A stretch of DNA of 46,445 bases. It comes from Myxococcaceae bacterium. GTDB taxonomy: Bacteria > Myxococcota > Myxococcia > Myxococcales > Myxococcaceae. Of this stretch, positions 1 to 9,665 are shown in pieces. Both the position numbers and the translations under genes were made by a program. How positions within the stretch are numbered: position 1 is the stretch's first letter; every line of letters begins with the position of its first letter. The stretch lies in contig SECN01000047.1 in NCBI GenBank assembly GCA_004173515.1, forward strand, positions 1 to 46,445. The letters are read 5' to 3'. The notes under the pieces are model-generated. The model saw only the letters and a list, made by a program, of their open reading frames with translations, searched no databases and was not told where the DNA came from.

Positions 1-1027
1 GCGCGAAGCCCAGGCCCACGCTCGCGCGCATGCCGCCCCGCACCAGCACCTTCACGCCCACCGTGGACCCCACCGACCAGCCCAACAACATCGGCACCAG
101 CGCGAGCCCCGCCCCAATGGGCGAGTGCCCTCCCTGCTCCGTCATCCACAGCGGCACCCACGCCGACATCGTGTACAGCAGCGCCCCCGCGAACAGGCCT
201 CCCGCGATGCCACTGAGCACCGTCCGGTCCTTCAGCAGCTCCGCCGGCAACAACGGCGCGGGCGACCGGCGCTGCTGCCGCACGAACAGCGCCGCCACCA
301 CCACCGCGCCCAGCGCGCACACCCCTCGCGCCTGCGCCGCGCCCGGCTCCAACGCGAACAGCGACAACGCGACCGTGCTGCCCGCGAGCAGCGGCCCCCA
401 CCGCTCCAACGTCACCGACTCGCGCCGGGGCGGATCCCGGTAGGCCAGGTGCAACAACACCGCGGACAGCACGCCCACCGGCAGGTTCACCAGGAACACC
501 CACCGCCATGACGCGTGCATCACCAGCCACCCGCCAATCAGCGGGCCCAGCGCGTTCGCCGCGCCCCACGCTCCGGTGAACAGGCCCTGGATGGCGGCCC
601 GCTCGCGCAGCGTGTAGAGGTCCGCGCTGATGGTCAGCGTCGTGGGCTGCAACGCCCCCGCCCCCAGCCCCTGCATCACCCGGAAGCCCACCAGCGCCGG
701 CACCGACGTCGCCAGGCCGCACAGCGCAGAGCCCAGCAGGAACAACCCCATCCCCGTGAAGAACACCGGCTTGCGTCCCAACCGGTCCGCCAGCTTGCCG
801 CTCACCAGCACGCCCACCGTCGAGGCGAAGAGGAACGCGGAGAACACCCACGAATAGAGCGAATCACCTCCCAGCTCCCGCGTGATGGTCGGCATGGCGC
901 TCGTCACCACCGTGCCCTCGAAGGCACTCACCACCAGCGCCAGCAACACCGCCCCCGTGGCCACCCGCCGCGCCCCGCCCGGCTTCATCCGGCTGCCCGC
1001 GTCCACCGTCACGCCGCTTCCATCCAT
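1..1027 (-). CDS. MFS drug-efflux transporter, DHA2 (EmrB/QacA) type, cut by window edge
   Basis: An inner-membrane proton-coupled exporter of the major facilitator superfamily. About 342 residues are visible and the C-terminus lies outside the window. The first membrane helix covers residues 22-48, and the classic MFS motif A, GKLADRLGRKP, is at 77-87. It is followed by the MQGLGAGALQP and GAWGAANALGPLIGGWL segments typical of the 14-helix DHA2 branch. The start is the ATG at 1027. A TAATCA element ends 7 nt before it and no Shine-Dalgarno is visible, so the mRNA may be leaderless. A LysR-type remnant runs divergently from 1099, a classic efflux-pump/regulator arrangement. The substrate cannot be told from sequence. 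Confidence 0.85.
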   Translation of the reverse strand, partial: MDGSGVTVDAGSRMKPGGARRVATGAVLLALVVSAFEGTVVTSAMPTITRELGGDSLYSWVFSAFLFASTVGVLVSGKLADRLGRKPVFFTGMGLFLLGSALCGLATSVPALVGFRVMQGLGAGALQPTTLTISADLYTLRERAAIQGLFTGAWGAANALGPLIGGWLVMHASWRWVFLVNLPVGVLSAVLLHLAYRDPPRRESVTLERWGPLLAGSTVALSLFALEPGAAQARGVCALGAVVVAALFVRQQRRSPAPLLPAELLKDRTVLSGIAGGLFAGALLYTMSAWVPLWMTEQGGHSPIGAGLALVPMLLGWSVGSTVGVKVLVRGGMRASVGLGFA

Positions 1028-1098
1028 GCCCCATTGATTACGCCGCCGGGCACCCCGCGGAAATCGCATCTTCAGCATAGACTCCTCGCGGCAATCGC

Positions 1099-1262
1099 AT
1101 GACCTCCAAACAGCTCCGCGCCTTCCTGCACGTCGCACGCGAAGGCGGTGTCTCCACCGTGGGGCTCTTCGCGCGGAGCAGCGACAGGTGGCGCTCGTGC
1201 ACCGGGGCAGGGCCACCTCACCGCCGCCGCACACGCCCTCAGCCGGCGGGGCGCTGGCGCCT
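1099..1262 (+). pseudogene. LysR-type regulator remnant (N-terminal part, frameshifted)
   Basis: The frame from ATG 1099 begins MTSKQLRAFLHVAREG, which looks like the first helix of a LysR winged-helix domain. The next helix-turn-helix part is missing. In the following frames, VALVHRGR (about 1185-1210) and GHLTAAAHALSRR (about 1210-1250) fit the end of the LysR DNA-binding domain, and one extra G in the run near 1213 would join them. No effector-binding domain follows. It sits 71 bp from, and divergent to, the MFS gene, where a LysR regulator would be expected. The call rests on short pattern matches spread over three frames. The rest of the 1028-1405 gap holds nothing else I recognise. Confidence 0.4.
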
Positions 1263-1405
1263 CGTGTCGGGCGCCTGGGTTGGCGAGCAGACAGGCGCTG
1301 GACAAACCTCCGCCGGCCCATGCCCCGCGCGCCTGGGACGTCTTCCCTGACGTGGGGGGATCTCCTAGAACTTCACATCTTGGTGAGCATCGGGAGTTGG
1401 ACGAC

Positions 1406-3406
1406 GTGACGGCGGAAGAGCTGTTCAGCGGCAACGGGGAGATGGCGGCCCTGATGCGCGCGAAGGACTGGACCGCCTCGCCCCTGGGTCCCGTGGAGGG
1501 CTGGCCCATCTCGCTGCGGACGCTCGTCCGGACGATGCTGCACTCGCGCCATCCCATGTTCCTCTGGTGGGGGTCGAGGCTCATCCAGTTCTACAACGAC
1601 GCCTACGTTCCCAGCTTCGGCAGGGGCAAGCATCCGTCGGCGCTGGGGCAGCCTGGACGCGACTGCTGGCCGGAGATCTGGCCCATCATCGGTCCGCAGA
1701 TCGACGACGTGATGCACGCGGGCAAGGCGAGCTGGAATGAAGATCAGCTCGTCCCCATCTACCGCAACGGCACCCTCGAGGAGGTCTACTGGACCTATGG
1801 CTACTCGCCGGTGTTCGACGACGCCGGGAGGATTGGCGGCACGCTGGTGGTCTGCACGGAGACCACCACGCGGGTCCTCGGAGAGCGGGCCCTCCGACAG
1901 AAGGAGGAGCACCTGCGCCGGGTCGTGGAGGCTTCGGGCGCCGGCACCTGGGAGCTGGACACCACCTCCGGTCAGATGAAGGCGGATGCGCGGATGGCCG
2001 CGCTCTTCGGACTGACGGATCCATCCGCGTTCAGCCTCCCGCAGGCGCTGGAGCGCGTGCATCCCGAGGACCGGGAACGGCTCCACCGCGCCATCGACGC
2101 CGCGCTCGCCGGTGAGACCTACGGCCGCTACCTGATGGAGCACCGGGTCCTGGACGCCACGGGCGGAGCCCCCCGCTGGGTGGAGGCGCGCGGGCAGGTC
2201 TCCTTCGACGCGGCCGGAAAGGCCACGCGCTTCATTGGAACCTCGCTCGACATCAGCGACCGGAAGCGGGCGGAGGAGGAAGGACGCAGGGCGCGCCAGG
2301 AACTCCAGAGCTTCCTGATGCAGGCCCCGCTGGGGATCGCCATCCTCAGTGGACCGCGTCACGTCTACACCTTCATCAACGCCCCCTTCATGGAGATGCT
2401 GTTCAGCGGACGGCCGGCCACGGACCTCCTGAACCGCTCCGTCCGCGAGGCGCTGCCGGAGCTGGAGGGCCAGGGCTTCCACGAAATCCTCGACGGCGTC
2501 TACCAGACCGGCAGGAGCTTCCACGGCGCGAAGCAGCGCGCGTCCATGGTCCAGGCCGACGGGCTGGAACGGGAGCTGTTCGTCAACTTCACCTACCAGG
2601 CGAAGCGCGACCCGTCGGGGAGGATCGACGGCATCCTGGCGGTCATCTACGAGGTGACCGACCAGGTCAACGCGCAGCGGGAGATTGAGCAGCTCGCGGA
2701 GAACCTTCGCGCGGCCATCGTGTCGCGGGACACGTTCCTGGGGGTCGCCTCCCACGAACTCAACACGCCGCTGACCACGCTCAAGCTGCAGACGCAGATG
2801 AGCAAGCGGGCCTTCGCGAAGCAGGGCCTCGCCGCGTTCACCCCGGTGCGCATCGAGAAGCTGCTCGACACCACGCTGCTCCAGGTGGAACGGCTGGGGC
2901 GGCTGGTCAACGACATGCTCGATGTGTCCCGCATCAGCTCCGGGAAGCTGACGGTGCTTCCCGTGGAGACGAACCTCTCCAAGCTGGTGTCGGACGTGCT
3001 GGAGCGCTTCGAGCCCCAGTTCGAAGCGGTCGGATGCCAGTTGGTGACGGACATCGAGAGCGACGTCGTCGCGCCGCTCGACGCCGTGCGCATCGAGCAG
3101 GTGCTGACGAACTTCATCATCAACGCCATCAAGTATGCCCCCGGGAGGCCCGTGCACGCGAAGGTGGAGCGTCTGGGGCGCAAGGCGAAGGTCAGCCTCC
3201 GGGATGAAGGCCCGGGCGTCCCCCAGGAGCATCACGACCGCATCTTCGTCCGGTTCGAGCGCGCGACGTCCTCGAGCGAGGCCAGCGGATTGGGGCTGGG
3301 CCTCTACATCGCGAAGCAGCTCATCCAGGGCCACGGCGGAACCATCGCGGTCGAAAGCGAGCCCGGCCGGGGCTCCACCTTCAGCTTCGAGTTGCACAGC
3401 GCCTAG
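1406..3406 (+). CDS. Soluble PAS-domain sensor histidine kinase
   Basis: A cytoplasmic two-component sensor kinase of about 666 residues with no membrane segment. The order is an N-terminal PAS-like region (about 15-160, with PLGPVEGWP and a WTYGYSPVFDDAGRIGG strand), a second PAS/PAC (about 165-290, ending GTSLDISDRKRAEE), a third PAS (about 300-430), a HisKA domain with SHELNTPL (H450 is the likely phospho-acceptor), and a HATPase domain with the N-box (N569/N573), DEGPGVP and GLGLGLYIAKQL. The reading frame is open further upstream. I chose GTG 1406 because GGAG lies 9 nt before it and homology begins there. No response regulator is adjacent. A TfoX-like gene starts 12 nt downstream and is probably co-transcribed. 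Confidence 0.85.
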   Translation: MTAEELFSGNGEMAALMRAKDWTASPLGPVEGWPISLRTLVRTMLHSRHPMFLWWGSRLIQFYNDAYVPSFGRGKHPSALGQPGRDCWPEIWPIIGPQIDDVMHAGKASWNEDQLVPIYRNGTLEEVYWTYGYSPVFDDAGRIGGTLVVCTETTTRVLGERALRQKEEHLRRVVEASGAGTWELDTTSGQMKADARMAALFGLTDPSAFSLPQALERVHPEDRERLHRAIDAALAGETYGRYLMEHRVLDATGGAPRWVEARGQVSFDAAGKATRFIGTSLDISDRKRAEEEGRRARQELQSFLMQAPLGIAILSGPRHVYTFINAPFMEMLFSGRPATDLLNRSVREALPELEGQGFHEILDGVYQTGRSFHGAKQRASMVQADGLERELFVNFTYQAKRDPSGRIDGILAVIYEVTDQVNAQREIEQLAENLRAAIVSRDTFLGVASHELNTPLTTLKLQTQMSKRAFAKQGLAAFTPVRIEKLLDTTLLQVERLGRLVNDMLDVSRISSGKLTVLPVETNLSKLVSDVLERFEPQFEAVGCQLVTDIESDVVAPLDAVRIEQVLTNFIINAIKYAPGRPVHAKVERLGRKAKVSLRDEGPGVPQEHHDRIFVRFERATSSSEASGLGLGLYIAKQLIQGHGGTIAVESEPGRGSTFSFELHSA

Positions 3407-3417
3407 GAGAGACACCC

Positions 3418-3906
3418 ATGCCCCGACCTGACAGCCTCGTGGAGTACACGTTGGAGCTGCTGGAGCCGCTCGGCCCGGTGCACGCACGCTACATGTTCGG
3501 AGGCTGGGGGCTGTCCTTCGCGGGCCGGATGTTCGGCCTCGTCATCCAGGGCCAGCTCTACCTCAAGGTGGATGACGTCACCCGCCCCGCCTTCGAGGCC
3601 GAGGGCTGCCGGCCCTTCGTCTACGAGAGCAAGGGCACCACCCACCAGATGAACTACTTCACGCCCCCGGCGGACGCGGAGGACAACGGCCGCATGCTCT
3701 TGCCCTGGGCCCGCCGCGCCGTGGACGCCGCGAACCGCTCCGCGCAGAAGAAGCCCGCGAAGAAGGCTCCCGCGAAGGAGCCCGCCGCGAAGAAGGCCGT
3801 GGCGAAGAAGGCCCCCGCGAAGAAGAAGCCCGCCGCCAAGAAGAAAACCTCAGCGAAGAAGGCCCCAGTGAAGGCGAAGGCGAAGCCGCGCGTCAGGCCG
3901 TCTTGA
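3418..3906 (+). CDS. TfoX N-terminal-domain protein with lysine/alanine-rich histone-like tail
   Basis: 162 residues. The first ~100 match the small alpha/beta TfoX/Sxy N-terminal fold ([20 protein letters not shown], then QLYLKVDD and a closing NYFTPP). The last ~55 residues are an almost pure Lys/Ala/Pro tail built from [12 protein letters not shown] units, resembling bacterial histone H1-like and AlgP-type tails. TfoX-domain proteins are linked to competence control in gamma-proteobacteria, but the role of stand-alone copies elsewhere is unclear. The tail suggests binding to nucleic acid, which is inference. GGAGAG precedes the ATG and the gene follows the kinase by 12 nt. Its 3' end overlaps the convergent acyl-CoA synthetase gene by 14 nt. 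Confidence 0.8.
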   Translation: MPRPDSLVEYTLELLEPLGPVHARYMFGGWGLSFAGRMFGLVIQGQLYLKVDDVTRPAFEAEGCRPFVYESKGTTHQMNYFTPPADAEDNGRMLLPWARRAVDAANRSAQKKPAKKAPAKEPAAKKAVAKKAPAKKKPAAKKKTSAKKAPVKAKAKPRVRPS

Positions 3907-5536
3907 TGGAGGCCGCGTCGGCCAGCCCCAGCTCGGTGACGGAGACCTCGCGCATGCGGAACTTCTGCACCTTGCCCGTCACCGTCATGGGGAAGCCGTC
4001 CACGAACTTCCAGTGGCGGGGAATCTTGAAGGTGGAGATGCGGCCGGAGCAGTAGGCCGTGAGCGTCTCCGCGGTGAGCGTGGCGCCGGACTTCAGCCGC
4101 ACCCACGCCATCACCTCCTCGCCGTACTTCACGCTGGGCACGCCGATGACCTGCGCCTCGCTGATGTCCGGGTGCGTGTGGAGGAACTCCTCCACCTCGC
4201 GCGGGTACACGTTCTCCCCGCCCCGGATGATCATGTCCTTGATGCGGCCGACAATCTTGACGTAGCCCTCCGCGTCCATCGTCGCCAGGTCGCCGGTGTG
4301 CATCCACCCGGCCCGGTCCACCGCCGCCGCCGTGGCCACCGCGTTCTCCCAGTACCCGAGCATCACGCTGTAGCCCCGCGTGCACAGCTCCCCCGGCCGG
4401 CCCAGCGGCACGACGGCCCCCGTCTCCGGATCCACCACCTTCACCTCCAGGTGCGGGTGCACGCGGCCCACCGTGGACACGCGCTTGTCCAGGGTGTCGT
4501 CCAGCAGGTTCTGCGTGGACACGGGCGAGGTCTCCGTCATGCCGTAGCAGATGGTGACCTGCCGCATGTGCATCCGCGACTGCACCTGCTTCATCACCTC
4601 CACCGGGCACGGCGAGCCCGCCATGATGCCGGTGCGCAACGACTTCAGGTCGAACTCACCGAAGCGCGGGTGGTCCAGCTCCGCGATGAACATGGTGGGC
4701 ACGCCGTAGAGCGACGTACAGCGCTCCGCCTGCACCGTCTGGAGCACCGCCAACGGCTCGAACGCCTCGCCCGGAATCACCATGGTCGCGCCATGGGACG
4801 TGCAGGCCAGGTTGCCCATCACCATGCCGAAGCAGTGGTAGAACGGCACCGGGATGCACACGCGGTCCTCCGGGCCGTACTTCAGCACCTCGCCCACGAA
4901 GAACCCGTTGTTGAGCACGTTGTGGTGCGACAGCGTCGCGCCCTTCGGGAAGCCCGTGGTGCCGGACGTGTACTGGATGTTGATGGGGTCGTCGAACTGG
5001 AGTGATGCCTCGCGCTCCTCCAGCGCCTCCATGCCCACCGCCGCGCCGCCCTTCACCAGCCGCTCCCAGTCCGAGTCCAGCACCAGCGCCTCGCGCAAGC
5101 CCGCGCACCGGGGCCGCACCTCCGCGAGCATCGCCGTGTAGTCCGTCTGCCGGAACCCCTTCGCCAACAGCAGCACGCTGACGCCGGCCTGGTTGAGCGC
5201 GTACTCCAGCTCCGACGTGCGGTAGGCGGGGTTCAGGTTGACCAGGATGGCGCCCGTGCGGGCCAGCGCGTACTGCGCCACGGTCCACTCGAAGCGGTTG
5301 GGCGACCACAGCCCCACCCGGTCCCCCTTCTGGACGCCGAGCGCCAGCAGGCCCCGCGCCACCTGCGTCGTCGCGTCCCAGAACTGACGCCACGTGACGC
5401 GGTAGCCCTGCGCCACCACCACCAGGGCCTCGCGGTCGCCATACCGCTCCACGGTGCGACGCAGGTTCTGACCGATGGTTTCTCCCAGCAGCGCGGTGGT
5501 GCTGGTGCCGTGGGCATAGGACAGGGCGGTCGTCAT
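3893..5536 (-). CDS. AMP-dependent fatty-acyl-CoA synthetase
   Basis: A 547-residue cytoplasmic ANL-superfamily enzyme that activates a carboxylic acid, probably a medium or long chain fatty acid, to its CoA thioester through an acyl-AMP intermediate. The P-loop [11 protein letters not shown] is at 189-199. CYGMTETSP (A5), the [16 protein letters not shown] hinge/A8 region and the C-terminal catalytic lysine in TGKVQK (about K522) are all present, and the length is normal for the FadD family. The frame is open upstream, but ATG 5536 fits where homology starts. It stands alone on this strand, and its stop lies inside the 3' end of the TfoX-type gene. The exact chain length used cannot be read from sequence. 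Confidence 0.9.
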   Translation of the reverse strand: MTTALSYAHGTSTTALLGETIGQNLRRTVERYGDREALVVVAQGYRVTWRQFWDATTQVARGLLALGVQKGDRVGLWSPNRFEWTVAQYALARTGAILVNLNPAYRTSELEYALNQAGVSVLLLAKGFRQTDYTAMLAEVRPRCAGLREALVLDSDWERLVKGGAAVGMEALEEREASLQFDDPINIQYTSGTTGFPKGATLSHHNVLNNGFFVGEVLKYGPEDRVCIPVPFYHCFGMVMGNLACTSHGATMVIPGEAFEPLAVLQTVQAERCTSLYGVPTMFIAELDHPRFGEFDLKSLRTGIMAGSPCPVEVMKQVQSRMHMRQVTICYGMTETSPVSTQNLLDDTLDKRVSTVGRVHPHLEVKVVDPETGAVVPLGRPGELCTRGYSVMLGYWENAVATAAAVDRAGWMHTGDLATMDAEGYVKIVGRIKDMIIRGGENVYPREVEEFLHTHPDISEAQVIGVPSVKYGEEVMAWVRLKSGATLTAETLTAYCSGRISTFKIPRHWKFVDGFPMTVTGKVQKFRMREVSVTELGLADAASIKTA

Positions 5537-5653
5537 GCCTTCATCGTCCCCACGGCGGCCCCTGCTCGGCAAGCGCCGGCATGGCGTGCGGCCCCTGGTT
5601 GTCCGCTCGACCGCATCCGGCAACGGCGCGTCACGCGGCCATGAGACCTCGCG

Positions 5654-6472
5654 CTACCGGGCGCGACGCGGTTTCCGGAGGCGGTCCACGCCCTGACACG
5701 CGGCGCAGGAATAGAGCGTGCGCGCCGCCAACGTCCGGCCCTTCACCTTCGCGCCGCAGCGCGGACACGGCAGTCCCGTGCGGCCGTACACGCAGAAGCG
5801 CTCCGCCCGCTTGCGCCCCGGCGAGGGCAGGGGCGGCGCCCCCGGGGTGACGATGAGCCCGTCGCGTGCCCCGTCCTCCAGCAGCGTCCGCATCGCGGCC
5901 CACAAGGACTCGAACGCCTCGCGGTCCAGTTCGCACGCGGGCAGGAGCGGCGGCAGTCCCACGAGGAACAGCGCCTCCGCCCGCACGATGTTCCCCACCC
6001 CGGCGATGCGCCCCTGGTCCAGCAGCGCCTGCGCCAGCGGCATGCGCCCCTGCGTCAGCCGCGCGTAGGCCCGGTCCGGCGATGCGTCCGCGCGCAGCGG
6101 ATCCTCGCCCAGCCGCGCACGCAACGTGGCCTCGGCCTCCGGCGTGAGCAGCTCGCAGGCGGACGGCCCCGACAGGTGCAGCGACGCGGCGGCCGAGGTG
6201 AGCCGCAGCCGGCACGCCGCCGAAGGAACCGGCGCCTGGCTCCGGAAGTGACGGATCCGCCCGAAGAGCCCCAGGTGGATGTGCAGCCGCACGTCCCCTT
6301 CGAAGACGTGGAACAGGTGCTTGCCGTGCGCGTCCACGCCCATGAGCGTGCGACCGGACAACACGCGGGCCACCTCCGGACGCCCCTGGGGCGAGTCGGC
6401 CGTGAAGTGGCGCCCCACCAGCCAGCGACGGTGGACCCGGGCGACCCGGTGGATGCTGTGACCTTCGGGCAT
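5654..6472 (-). CDS. nei: Fpg/Nei-family DNA glycosylase (endonuclease VIII-like)
   Basis: A 272-residue base-excision repair enzyme that removes oxidised bases and nicks the abasic site. The processed N-terminus MPEGHSIHR supplies the catalytic Pro2 and Glu3, and MPEGH is typical of the Nei branch rather than MPELP of MutM. A helix-two-turn-helix (ALLDQGRIAGVGNIVRAEALF) and a C-terminal four-cysteine zinc finger (LPCPRCG ... YSCAACQ) are both intact. The ATG at 6472 is required for the catalytic proline. AGGAGG abuts the start with almost no spacer, so initiation may be unusual. The gene is divergent from cysE across a 221-nt gap. Confidence 0.9.
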   Translation of the reverse strand: MPEGHSIHRVARVHRRWLVGRHFTADSPQGRPEVARVLSGRTLMGVDAHGKHLFHVFEGDVRLHIHLGLFGRIRHFRSQAPVPSAACRLRLTSAAASLHLSGPSACELLTPEAEATLRARLGEDPLRADASPDRAYARLTQGRMPLAQALLDQGRIAGVGNIVRAEALFLVGLPPLLPACELDREAFESLWAAMRTLLEDGARDGLIVTPGAPPLPSPGRKRAERFCVYGRTGLPCPRCGAKVKGRTLAARTLYSCAACQGVDRLRKPRRAR

Positions 6473-6631
6473 CCTCCTGGGTAATCCCGGCCTCTCCTCC
6501 TCGCCGTGGAGCGCCCCTCGTTCACTGGACGACCGGGCGACCGCGACGTTTTGCCGCCGACGGCATCTGCGTTGGGAACCGGGCCGTTACGCCTCCGGGG
6601 GCTGGAAAAAAGCCAATCCGGCCCTGTTCAG

Positions 6632-6652
6632 TTGTTCCCGAACCGGAAACAA
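6632..6652. promoter_or_regulatory. Imperfect inverted repeat upstream of cysE
   Basis: TTGTTCC (6632-6638) and GGAAACAA (6645-6652) form an imperfect palindrome around a 6-nt centre. They lie 42-62 nt before the cysE start and just before a possible -10 element TATCCT at 6675-6680. The site could be an operator for cysE or for the divergent nei gene. The match is short and no regulator is adjacent, so this is weak. Confidence 0.25.
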
Positions 6653-6693
6653 AGAAAACGCTCCCCCGGCACGCTATCCTGACGCAACGCCCC

Positions 6694-7520
6694 ATGGACG
6701 ATCCGAACGCCCGACTGGTTGCCACCCTGCTGGAGGCGCGACAGCGCCACTGCTTCCCCCCGGACGTGCGCAAGGCGGCGCCGGAGTTCGTCGCGCAGGT
6801 GTTGGGGTTGCTCTTCCCGCACTTCGCGGAGCGGCTGGAGTGCAACGCCGCGGCGGTGCGCCGGGACGTCACCGCCGTGGAGGCGAGCCTCCAGCGCATC
6901 CAGGGGCTGCTCGCGCCGCACTACCCGCGCACGGACGCCAGCCTGTCCATGCACTTCATGGCGGGGCTGCCGGACATCTACGACTGGCTCCAGCAGGACG
7001 CGAACGCCATCTTCGAAGCGGACCCCGCCGCGCGCAGCGTGGACGAGGTGGTGCTCACCTACCCGGGCTTCTACGCCATCGCCATCTACCGCGTGGCGCA
7101 CGCGCTGCACCAGTTGGGCTTCCCGCTGCTGCCGCGCCTGCTCACCGAGTACGCCCACCAGCGCACCGGCGTGGACATCCACCCGGGGGCCACCATCGGG
7201 CGCCGGTTCGTCATCGACCACGGCACGGGCGTCGTCATCGGTGAGACGACGACGATTGGCGACAACGTGAAGCTCTACCAGGGCGTCACGCTGGGCGCGC
7301 TGATGGTGGAGAAGGCCCTGGCGGACAAGAAGCGCCACCCCACCCTGGAGGACGACGTGGTGGTGTACGCGAACGCCACCATCCTCGGAGGCACGACGGT
7401 GGTGGGCCGGGGCAGCATCATCGCCGGCAACGCGTGGCTCACGCAGAGCGTGCCGCCCCAGTCCGTCGTCACCCGCCGCAGCGAGGTGCGCGCGCGCCAC
7501 TGTATCCCTCGCGCGTCACG

Positions 7521-7530
<10 letters not shown>
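6694..7530 (+). CDS. cysE: Serine O-acetyltransferase (EpsC/CysE type), C-terminus altered by deletion
   Basis: Transfers acetyl from acetyl-CoA to L-serine, giving O-acetylserine for cysteine synthesis. The helical N-terminal domain (1-145) is followed by a left-handed beta-helix of hexapeptide repeats (about 155-250), with the active-site histidine in [11 protein letters not shown] and the loop [22 protein letters not shown]. The protein is normal up to SEVRARH (codon ending 7500). The last residues, CIPRASRCT, are not family-like and come from reading into cysK sequence. The usual short C-terminal tail and the gene's own stop are missing. ATG 6694 has no clear Shine-Dalgarno, and TATCCT lies 13 nt upstream. 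The hexapeptide core is intact, so activity may remain. The tail normally docks into CysK, so complex formation would be lost if the sequence is right. Confidence 0.85.
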
Positions 7531-8360
<830 letters not shown>

Positions 8361-8366
8361 TCCGCG

Positions 8367-8410
8367 CCGGGTGAAGGTCCGGGTGCGGGCGATCCCAAGG
8401 CCTCACCCGG
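8367..8410. terminator. Possible bidirectional stem-loop between cysK and the convergent aminotransferase gene
   Basis: CCGGGTGA (8367-8374) and TCACCCGG (8403-8410) are perfect inverted repeats separated by 28 nt, between two convergent stop codons. The second arm contains the aminotransferase stop codon. There is no T-run, so it is a weak terminator candidate. Confidence 0.3.
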
Positions 8411-9542
8411 GCCGGTACGCGCGGACCAGCTCCACCAACCGATCCATCTCCTCGGGCGTGTTGTAGAAGTGCGGCGACAGGCGGATGCGTCCGCGCCGCA
8501 CGGAGTGGGCCACGGTGCGCTCGGACAGGTACGCGCTCAACGCTCGCACCCCGACGTCCGGCGGCAGGAAGGTGAGGATGCCCGCGCGGTCCTCCGGAGC
8601 GGGCCCCACGTCACAGCCCAGCCCCCGGAGCCCCGAGTCCAGGCGGGCCACGAGTTCGCCGATCCGCGCGCCGATGGCGTCGGGCCCCACCTCCAGCAGC
8701 AGTTCCAGCGCGGCGCCCATGGCGTAGATGCCGGGGTACGCGGCGCTGCCCTCCTCGAACTTCGCGGCGTCCGGCCGCAGCTCGAAGTGGGAGCGGTTGA
8801 AGTTCCACGCGTCGGTGGTGCTCCTCCAGCCGACCAGCGCGGGTCGCACGCGCGGGAGCACCTCCTTCGCCACGTACAGGAACCCGATGCCGGAGATGCC
8901 CAGCATCCACTTGTGGCTGTCCGCGCTGAGGAAGTGGATGCGGCTCTTCTTCACGTCCACCGGGATGCAGCCGACGCTCTGGATGCCGTCCACGCACAGC
9001 AGCACGCCCGCGCGTTCGCACAGCAGGCCCAGCGCCTCCAGGTCCGTGCGGTGCCCGGTGGCGAACTGCACGGACGACACGGCCACCAGCTTCGTGCGCG
9101 GGGTGAGCACCGCCGCCACGGCCTCCGGCGTCACGCCCCCGTTCGGCGTGGCGATTTCGCGGACCTCCACGCCGCGGTCCTTCAGGTGCAGCCAGGGGTA
9201 GACGTTGGAGGGGTATTCGAGGCTCGTGGCGACGGCGACCTCGTCCCCGGGCTTCCAGTCCAATCCTTCGGCCACCAGGCCCAGTCCGTGGCTGGTGTTG
9301 CGCACGAAGGCCACCTCTTGCGGCGAGGCCCCGATGATGCGCGCGGCGAGTCCCCGCACGTGCTCGCTGTGGGACTCCCAGCCGCGCTCGTGGAGGATGC
9401 CGTGGTGGACCAGGTCGTCCATCCACCCCTTCACCGCGGAGGCCGCGCGCAGGCTGGTGGGCGCGACGCCCGCGTGGTTGAGGTAGAGCTGCTCGTCGAG
9501 GACGGGGAACTCGGCGCGGTAGGACTCGAAGCGGGTGCTCAT
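8403..9542 (-). CDS. PLP-dependent aminotransferase class V (NifS/SufS-like fold)
   Basis: 379 residues of fold-type I PLP enzyme. Visible are the N-terminal YLNHAGVAPTS, VAFVRNTSHGLGLVAEGL (cofactor phosphate binding), LLCVDGIQSVGCIPVD with the PLP-ring aspartate, and SADSHKWMLG with the Schiff-base lysine. The family includes cysteine desulfurases, isopenicillin N epimerase-like proteins and kynureninase relatives. No catalytic-cysteine loop typical of SufS was seen near the C-terminus, so desulfurase activity is not supported and the substrate is unknown. The start is ATG 9542. TACACT ends 8 nt before it without a Shine-Dalgarno, suggesting a leaderless mRNA. It is convergent with cysK. 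Confidence 0.82.
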   Translation of the reverse strand: MSTRFESYRAEFPVLDEQLYLNHAGVAPTSLRAASAVKGWMDDLVHHGILHERGWESHSEHVRGLAARIIGASPQEVAFVRNTSHGLGLVAEGLDWKPGDEVAVATSLEYPSNVYPWLHLKDRGVEVREIATPNGGVTPEAVAAVLTPRTKLVAVSSVQFATGHRTDLEALGLLCERAGVLLCVDGIQSVGCIPVDVKKSRIHFLSADSHKWMLGISGIGFLYVAKEVLPRVRPALVGWRSTTDAWNFNRSHFELRPDAAKFEEGSAAYPGIYAMGAALELLLEVGPDAIGARIGELVARLDSGLRGLGCDVGPAPEDRAGILTFLPPDVGVRALSAYLSERTVAHSVRRGRIRLSPHFYNTPEEMDRLVELVRAYRPG

Positions 9543-9665
9543 GGCCCTGGAGTGTAGCCACGCGCACCGCTTCGCGGCTCGGTCCCCGGAGGCGAGTGTG
9601 CACTCCGCGCGCGGTGGCGGCCCCCCCACGGTCCCGCGACCCCACCCTCAAGGACGACCGCGCGG

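Noticed and set aside
1373..3487. A ~700-codon open frame on the minus strand opposite the PAS kinase
   Set aside because: It mirrors the kinase gene in a GC-rich genome where antisense frames stay open; its Arg/Pro/His-rich product matches no family.
3729..3895. Tandem DNA repeat array at the end of the TfoX-like gene
   Set aside because: The GCGAAGAAG-like repetition is explained by Lys/Ala coding in a basic tail; no fixed repeat unit is kept.
6473..6693. A riboswitch or T-box upstream of cysE
   Set aside because: No T-box sequence, S-box or other riboswitch core was visible, and the predicted leader is only a few nt.
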